A stretch of DNA of 11,405 nt. Source: Streptomyces sp. NRRL S-118 (lineage in GTDB: Bacteria > Actinomycetota > Actinomycetes > Streptomycetales > Streptomycetaceae). The translations under genes and the position numbers were made by a program. The notes below the pieces were generated by a model that was given only the letters and a program-made list of their open reading frames with translations, had not been told where the DNA came from and ran no database searches. This document shows, piece by piece, positions 8,213 to 11,405 of this stretch; positions within the stretch are counted from its first letter, which is position 1; each line of letters starts with the position of its first letter. Where the stretch lies: assembly GCF_000716335.1 (NCBI RefSeq), contig NZ_KL591032.1:50431-61835 (forward strand), given 5' to 3'.

Positions 8213-8269
8213 GTGTACCGCTCATGCTGCTTGCGCTCCCTCCCCGCCGGTCCGGCGTCCATGGTCTGA
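8213..8269 (+). CDS. Short upstream frame, candidate leader peptide (18 aa)
   Basis: GTG at 8213 is preceded, at an ideal 8-base distance, by AAAGGAGG (8197-8204), one of the best Shine-Dalgarno sites in the window. The frame gives VYRSCCLRSLPAGPASMV and stops at TGA 8267-8269, 40 bases before the acetyltransferase ATG. Tandem TGC codons (8225-8230) encode Cys5-Cys6. A hairpin begins at the base after the stop and covers part of the next ribosome site. Actinobacteria use short cysteine-containing leader peptides to sense cysteine upstream of sulfur genes. Here the downstream gene is a GNAT enzyme, so the signal is a guess. It could also be a chance frame, but the Shine-Dalgarno needs some explanation. 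Confidence 0.5.
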   Translation: MYRSCCLRSLPAGPASMV

Positions 8270-8297
8270 CCGGGAGCGCTTCACCCACCTCTCCCGG
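8270..8297 (+). promoter_or_regulatory. Hairpin masking the acetyltransferase ribosome site
   Basis: CCGGGAG (8270-8276) pairs perfectly with CTCCCGG (8291-8297), which overlaps the first two bases of the Shine-Dalgarno GGAGGA (8296-8301). CTCCC in the leader frame (8236-8240) can instead pair with GGGAG (8272-8276), giving a competing fold. A ribosome ending at the leader stop would melt the hairpin. The pairings are seen directly; regulation is inferred. Confidence 0.5.
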
Positions 8298-8309
8298 AGG
8301 ACACCTCCC

Positions 8310-9206
8310 ATGACCGAAACGGTCGTCCGCGCGCTCGGCACGAGCGACGCCCATCTCTTCGACACCCTGCCCGACCCCCTCGGCGCGCGGGAAGCTCACG
8401 CGCGCACCACCCACCGTCCCGAGTGGAAGCGGATCGCGCTCCGCGACGGCAACGTCGTGGCCCGCGGCGCCTGGTGGGGCGGCCCCGACGACACCACCCC
8501 GGTGAACATCAACTGGTTCGATGTCGCCGAAGGCGAGGAGGAAGCCGGCGCGCAGCTCCTGCGCACCGCCCCCCACCAGGTCGAACTGGAGCTGAACCTG
8601 CCCGCGGGCTGGCGCGGCGACCCGGTGGCCCGCGCCGCGGGCGAGACCCGCCTGAACGCCGCGCGGGCGGCCGGTTACGAGGTGCTGGTCGAGCGGTTCA
8701 TGTACCGCTGGACCCCGGCCTGCGGTCTGCCGGAGCGGCCGGGGCGGCTCACCTTCGCGCCGGAGCCCGACGACGCCGTCTTCTTCGACGCGCTGCGCCG
8801 CATCCACTCGGTGACACTGGACGCGCACGCGCTGCGTGCGATCGCCGAGGGCGGGCTCGACCAAGCGGCCCAGGAGGAGCTGGACTTCTTCCACTGGTGC
8901 CCCTCGCCGCGCGAGTGGTGGCAGGTGGCGTACACCCCCGGGGGAGAGCCGGCGGGCATCCACATCCCCGCGCACAATCCCTCCGGACCGTGCGTCGGTT
9001 TCATCGGCGTCCTCCCCGAGCAGCGCGGACGGGGCTACGCGTACGATCTGCTGGCGGAGTGCACGCACTTCCTGGCCGAGCGGGGCGCCGAGTTCGTCGC
9101 CGGGGCCACGGACCAGGGCAACTTCCCCATGGCCGCGAACTTCGCGAAGGCCGGGTACCCGGTGGTCCTGGAGCGCATCAACCTGGTGCCCGGCGCGCGC
9201 GGCTGA
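8310..9206 (+). CDS. GNAT-family N-acetyltransferase
   Basis: This 298-residue protein should transfer an acetyl group from acetyl-CoA to an unidentified amine. The acetyl-CoA pyrophosphate loop is VGFIGVLPEQRGRGYAYDLL, with the Q-R-G-R-G-Y-A signature at residues 238-244. GATDQGNFPMAANFAKAGY (265-283) is the usual following strand and helix, ending in the typical N..M...F.K.GY pattern. The N-terminal half (1-135) also looks like a degenerate GNAT fold (GYEVLVERFMYRW at 122-134), so this is probably a tandem two-GNAT protein. The ATG at 8310 is supported by GGAGGA (8296-8301) 8 bases upstream. The longer frame from 8178 is not needed. The ribosome site is partly inside a hairpin just after a short leader frame. 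A strong terminator follows 21 bases after the stop, so the gene is transcribed alone or with the leader only. Confidence 0.92.
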   Translation: MTETVVRALGTSDAHLFDTLPDPLGAREAHARTTHRPEWKRIALRDGNVVARGAWWGGPDDTTPVNINWFDVAEGEEEAGAQLLRTAPHQVELELNLPAGWRGDPVARAAGETRLNAARAAGYEVLVERFMYRWTPACGLPERPGRLTFAPEPDDAVFFDALRRIHSVTLDAHALRAIAEGGLDQAAQEELDFFHWCPSPREWWQVAYTPGGEPAGIHIPAHNPSGPCVGFIGVLPEQRGRGYAYDLLAECTHFLAERGAEFVAGATDQGNFPMAANFAKAGYPVVLERINLVPGARG

Positions 9207-9227
9207 GCAGGACGAACCGGCGGACGG

Positions 9228-9260
9228 AACGGGGGCGCGCCGACCGGGCGCGCCCCCGTT
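9228..9260. terminator. Strong bidirectional terminator
   Basis: Perfect 14-base arms (AACGGGGGCGCGCC at 9228-9241 and GGCGCGCCCCCGTT at 9247-9260) surround a 5-base loop. The hairpin sits just after the acetyltransferase stop, facing a convergent small gene. The A and T ends of the arms make it suitable for both directions. Confidence 0.85.
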
Positions 9261-9267
9261 GCCGCGA

Positions 9268-9282
9268 ACCGGCCGAGCCGGT
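9268..9282. terminator. Second short hairpin between convergent genes
   Basis: ACCGGC (9268-9273) pairs with GCCGGT (9277-9282) over a 3-base loop, 8 bases from the strong terminator. It may assist termination of the minus-strand small gene. It is weak by itself. Confidence 0.3.
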
Positions 9283-9333
9283 CCGGCCCTCCCTCCCGCC
9301 GGGGCACCGGGGCGCGTCCACCCCGGGCCCTGC

Positions 9334-9364
9334 CGACGTACCGCCGCACCCCGGCGACGTACCG
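9334..9364. repeat. 10-bp direct repeat pair
   Basis: CGACGTACCG occurs at 9334-9343 and again at 9355-9364, exactly 21 bp (two helical turns) apart, just past the stop of the small basic gene. No function is evident. Confidence 0.45.
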
Positions 9365-9368
9365 TCAG

Positions 9369-9518
9369 TCAGTGGCGGCGGCCGCGCAGGCGTCCGATGA
9401 GCCGCCGCGCCCGGGCCTGCGTCCGCGGGTCCTGGGCTGCGCGGCGGGTCGCGCTGATCAGCCGCTGCCCCTGGGGCGTACGCGTGAACCGCTTGATGCG
9501 TGCCATCACGGTCGACAT
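9369..9518 (-). CDS. Small Arg-rich basic protein (49 aa)
   Basis: This tiny product has 14 Arg and 1 Lys against a single Asp in 49 residues. It starts MSTVMARIKRFTRTPQGQRL and ends RARRLIGRLRGRRH. The ATG at 9518 is supported by GGAGGGAG (9525-9532) 6 bases upstream. The longer frame reaching 9698 would overlap the divergent DUF72 start and has no ribosome site. No cysteine or membrane segment is present. The two amphipathic basic helices could bind nucleic acid or an acidic surface, but this is only inference. I recall similar short basic proteins in Streptomyces without known function. It is divergent from the DUF72 gene and convergent with the acetyltransferase gene. Confidence 0.7.
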   Translation of the reverse strand: MSTVMARIKRFTRTPQGQRLISATRRAAQDPRTQARARRLIGRLRGRRH

Positions 9519-9530
9519 TCCACTCTCCCT

Positions 9531-9575
9531 CCGGTGCTGTCCGTTCCGGTGTTGTCCGTCCCGGTCCTGGGGCGT
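9531..9575. repeat. 15-bp tandem repeats in a divergent promoter region
   Basis: CCGGTGCTGTCCGTT (9531-9545) and CCGGTGTTGTCCGTC (9546-9560) are adjacent copies with two differences. A third, decayed copy starts CCGGTCCTG at 9561. They begin at the edge of the small gene's Shine-Dalgarno, between it and the DUF72 gene. They may be binding sites or only a duplication. Confidence 0.5.
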
Positions 9576-9657
9576 CGTCCGCCCGCTGATCCGCCTACCC
9601 CGCGGCACGGCACGGACACCCGCGGTGGTCCGGACGGCGGCGGGTAGACGCACGGCC

Positions 9658-10569
9658 ATGGGTGACATCCTGGTCGGTACGTGTTCCTGGACGGACAAGG
9701 CTCTGGTGTCGAGCGGCTGGTACCCCCCGGGGCGCCGCGACGCCGAGGGCCGCCTGCGGCATTACGCGGAGCGCTTCCCGGTGGTCGAGGTGGACTCCAC
9801 CTACTACGGCCTCCCCCGCCCGCGCAACAGCGAGTTGTGGGTGGAGCGGACACCACCGGGGTTCCTCTTCGACGTGAAGGCCTTCTCCCTGCTCACCGGG
9901 CACCCCACGCGTCCGGAGGCCGTCCCCGCTGACCTGCGCCCCGCGCTGCTCCGCGAGGCCGGGTTACGGGGCGGCGCCCGGCCGTGGGGCCGGCGCGTCG
10001 CGGACGGGGCGCTGCTCGACGAGGTCTGGGCGCGCTTCGCCGAGGCGCTGCTGCCGCTGCGGTCCGCCGGGCGCCTGGGCAGTGTGCTGTTCCAGTTCCC
10101 GCCGTGGTTCCGCGCGGAGACGGCCACGGAGGCGTTCCTCGAACAGTGCCGGGAGCGCGCCCGTGGCTGGCCGGTGGCCGTGGAGTTCCGGCATCCGTCG
10201 TGGTGGCAGGAGGACCGGCGGGAGCGCACGTGCGCGCTGCTGCGGGGGCTGGGCGTGGCGGCGGTCGCCGTCGACATGGCGCAAACACTGTCGGTGTCGA
10301 TACCGCCCGTGGCGCCGGTCACCGCGGAGGAGCTCGCCCTGGTGCGCTTCCACGGCCGTAGCGCGGCGTGGGGGACGGGCTCGAAGGAGGACCGGTTCCG
10401 CCACGCCTACACGGCCGGGGAGCTCGCGGCGTGGGTGCCGCGGCTGTGCCGGATGGCGGAGAGGGCGGGCCAGGTGCACGTACTGTTCAACAACTGCTGC
10501 GGGGACGCGGCGGTGCGTGCCGCGGAGTGCATGGAGCACATGCTGGCGGGCCGTACGGCCGTGCGGTGA
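9658..10569 (+). CDS. DUF72 (YecE-like) family protein
   Basis: This 303-residue cytoplasmic protein carries the full set of DUF72 signatures in order: VGTCSWTD (6-13), VEVDSTYYGLP (43-53), FLFDVKAFSLLTGH (69-82), LGSVLFQFPPWF (140-151), VAVEFRHPSWW (173-183), VRFHGR (229-234) and VHVLFNN (273-279). The family has a TIM-barrel fold and no established biochemical activity, so no reaction is assigned. Length is normal for the family, and a Gly/Arg-rich insertion lies at about 100-118. The ATG at 9658 is fixed by the VGTCSW start, but no clear Shine-Dalgarno precedes it. TAGACG at 9645-9650 could be a -10 that would start transcription at the ATG itself, so leaderless translation is possible. 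The next gene begins 126 bases downstream. Confidence 0.95.
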   Translation: MGDILVGTCSWTDKALVSSGWYPPGRRDAEGRLRHYAERFPVVEVDSTYYGLPRPRNSELWVERTPPGFLFDVKAFSLLTGHPTRPEAVPADLRPALLREAGLRGGARPWGRRVADGALLDEVWARFAEALLPLRSAGRLGSVLFQFPPWFRAETATEAFLEQCRERARGWPVAVEFRHPSWWQEDRRERTCALLRGLGVAAVAVDMAQTLSVSIPPVAPVTAEELALVRFHGRSAAWGTGSKEDRFRHAYTAGELAAWVPRLCRMAERAGQVHVLFNNCCGDAAVRAAECMEHMLAGRTAVR

Positions 10570-10578
10570 CGAGCGGAT

Positions 10579-10595
10579 CCGCCGGCCGCCGGCGG
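10579..10595 (+). terminator. Possible short terminator after the DUF72 gene
   Basis: CCGCCGG (10579-10585) pairs with CCGGCGG (10589-10595) over a 3-base loop, beginning 9 bases after the stop. In DNA this GC-rich such stems arise easily by chance, so confidence is limited. Confidence 0.35.
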
Positions 10596-10695
10596 GCCCG
10601 CCGCCGCTTTCCGGCCGGGCGGTGCCCCCGGCAGGCCCACCCCGGGTGCGCTCCCCCGCCCACCGGGTCAGGGTGGCACCAGGAGGTGGTACGAC

Positions 10696-11061
10696 GTGGG
10701 TATCGAGGATTTCGGAGGCGGGCAGCCGGCCCAGTCGGACGTCCTGGTCGTCACGACCAACGACGTACCGGGCCATCAGGTCCAGCAGGTGATCGGCGAG
10801 GTGTTCGGGCTGACCGTACGGTCGCGCCACCTGGGCAGCCAGATCGGCGCCGGGCTCAAGTCGGTGATCGGCGGTGAGCTGAAGGGCCTGACGAAGACGC
10901 TGGTCGAGACCCGCAACCAGGCCATGGAGCGGCTGACGGAGCAGGCTCGCGCCCGCGGCGCCAATGCCGTCCTGGCGTTCCGCTTCGACGTCACCGAGGC
11001 GGCCGACGTGGGCACGGAGGTCTGTGCGTACGGGACGGCCGTGGTGGTGGCGAAGGTGTAG
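10696..11061 (+). CDS. UPF0145 / YbjQ-type heavy-metal-binding domain protein
   Basis: This 121-residue protein matches the UPF0145 (YbjQ) family along its whole length: VTTNDVPGHQVQQVIGEVFG (19-38), LTVRSRHLGSQIGAGLKSVIGGELKGLTKTL (39-69), and a helix ending in RARGANAVLAFRFD (85-98). Family members form ring-like oligomers. The 'heavy-metal-binding' label is a database name and not a demonstrated role, and the only Cys here is in EVCAYG near the C-terminus. The start is GTG with AGGAGG (10681-10686) 9 bases upstream. It has its own ribosome site and lies 126 bases after the DUF72 gene on the same strand, so co-transcription is possible but not required. There is no signal peptide. Confidence 0.93.
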   Translation: MGIEDFGGGQPAQSDVLVVTTNDVPGHQVQQVIGEVFGLTVRSRHLGSQIGAGLKSVIGGELKGLTKTLVETRNQAMERLTEQARARGANAVLAFRFDVTEAADVGTEVCAYGTAVVVAKV

Positions 11062-11112
11062 CCGGCCCTCGTCCCCGGCGGGCGGGGCGGCCCATGTGCG
11101 GCGGGCCGCGGG

Positions 11113-11134
11113 CGTTTCCGGGCCGTTTCCGGGC
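11113..11134. repeat. 11-bp tandem duplication
   Basis: CGTTTCCGGGC occurs twice with no gap (11113-11123 and 11124-11134). It is perfect and non-coding, consistent with a recent slippage duplication. Confidence 0.7.
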
Positions 11135-11197
11135 GTGGCACGGGCCGGCCGGGCGCGCCGGGCGGCGTTCACCGGCCCGGGCCGCCGCCTCCGCACA

Positions 11198-11232
11198 CCG
11201 CGGTGGACCGGCGGCCGGGGTCCGGACCGCGG
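11198..11232. terminator. Inverted repeat, possible terminator
   Basis: CCGCGGT (11198-11204) pairs with ACCGCGG (11226-11232), and GGACC (11205-11209) pairs with GGTCC (11219-11223). Two G are bulged and the loop is 9 bases. It lies 136 bases past the UPF0145 stop, far for a terminator, so it may have another role. Confidence 0.35.
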
Positions 11233-11249
11233 CGGTACAGCGGCGGTGC

Positions 11250-11289
11250 GGCATCGGCATCGGCATCGGCATCGGCATCGGCATCGGCA
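11250..11289. repeat. Hexanucleotide tandem repeat (GGCATC)6
   Basis: Six perfect GGCATC units (11250-11285) are followed by a partial GGCA. As protein it would read only as Gly-Ile or Met-Pro repeats in frames lacking other gene signals, so it is treated as non-coding. It lies about 100 bases before the next start codon. Confidence 0.9.
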
Positions 11290-11389
11290 GGATGGTCGGC
11301 CGAAAGCCGTCGCCCGGCGGAACTGCCTCTGGCCCATGCCTCCGTGGGCTCGGTACTGTCGGGCTTTCCGTAGTCCGCAGGAGCGAGTG

Positions 11390-11405
11390 ATGGCCGCAGC
11401 CGAAC
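11390..11405 (+). CDS. Start of a gene cut by the right edge
   Basis: AGGAG (11379-11383) lies 6 bases before ATG at 11390, which reads MAAAE and then leaves the window. An overlapping GTG at 11387 is too close to the ribosome site. Only five full codons are visible, so nothing can be said about function. Confidence 0.55.

Larger units (their letters stand above)
11062..11389. other. Gene-free stretch with short repeats
   Basis: No frame in these 328 bases has both a ribosome site and convincing codon use. The stretch holds an 11-bp tandem duplication (11113-11134), an inverted repeat (11198-11232) and a hexanucleotide repeat (11250-11289), followed by the leader of the gene starting at 11390. 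TACTGT (11354-11359) fits TANNNT and could be its -10, but no -35 is clear. Confidence 0.55.

Noticed and set aside
8166..9068. Minus-strand frame opposite the acetyltransferase
   Set aside because: It is antisense to a gene with an intact GNAT motif and a perfect Shine-Dalgarno. Its protein shows no domain.
10991..11284. Minus-strand frame beginning with Met-Pro repeats
   Set aside because: It is a translation of the GGCATC repeat and lacks a ribosome site.
11250..11289. Possible CRISPR or iteron array
   Set aside because: The units are 6 bp and contiguous with no spacers, so this is a simple microsatellite.
9964..11337. 457-codon minus-strand frame across the DUF72 and UPF0145 genes
   Set aside because: It is Arg/Pro/Ala-rich, antisense to two well-recognised genes, and starts next to the microsatellite.

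Overview
The window looks like chromosomal DNA from a Streptomyces or close relative. It is very GC-rich, third codon positions are almost all G or C, GTG starts are frequent, Shine-Dalgarno sites are AG-rich, and several proteins belong to families that are typical of Streptomyces: a membrane-anchored HTH protein with an S/T-linker ectodomain, a DUF4232-type lipoprotein, a 'TPDGRY...RATDP' small protein, and an Arg-rich 49-residue protein. I see no rRNA, tRNA, CRISPR, transposase or phage gene. It reads as an ordinary core-type region, not a mobile island.

Left part (1-4322). A long-form glyceraldehyde-3-phosphate dehydrogenase (minus, 72-1517) ends at a strong hairpin. Upstream of it is a secreted DUF4232-like lipoprotein (minus, 1649-2395). 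The lipoprotein is divergent from a membrane-spanning XRE-type HTH protein (plus, 2709-4322). The 313-nt gap between these two carries a nested set of palindromes directly in front of the HTH gene, a likely operator.

Middle (4323-8038). A small conserved protein (plus, from 4419) has an abnormal C-terminal run-on that enters the 3' end of a convergent acyl-CoA dehydrogenase gene. That dehydrogenase (minus, 4843-6570) lies 64 nt downstream of a PadR-family repressor gene (minus, 6635-7201). An 18-bp palindrome sits 13 bp upstream of the repressor's start codon. The simplest reading is a two-gene, autorepressed unit in which PadR controls the dehydrogenase. Next comes a 224-residue protein of unknown function (minus, 7364-8038).

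Right part (8039-11405). A very short open frame with an excellent Shine-Dalgarno and tandem Cys codons (8213-8269) precedes a GNAT acetyltransferase gene (8310-9206). A hairpin that begins right after the short frame's stop covers part of the acetyltransferase ribosome-binding site. This is the most interesting regulatory candidate in the window. A strong terminator follows, then a tiny basic protein (minus, 9369-9518) divergent from a DUF72 (YecE-like) protein (plus, 9658-10569), a UPF0145/YbjQ-type protein (plus, 10696-11061), a gene-free stretch with short tandem repeats, and the first codons of a gene that runs off the right edge. I see no single large novel system. The items worth a second look are the leader-peptide arrangement, the nested palindromes and the run-on small gene.
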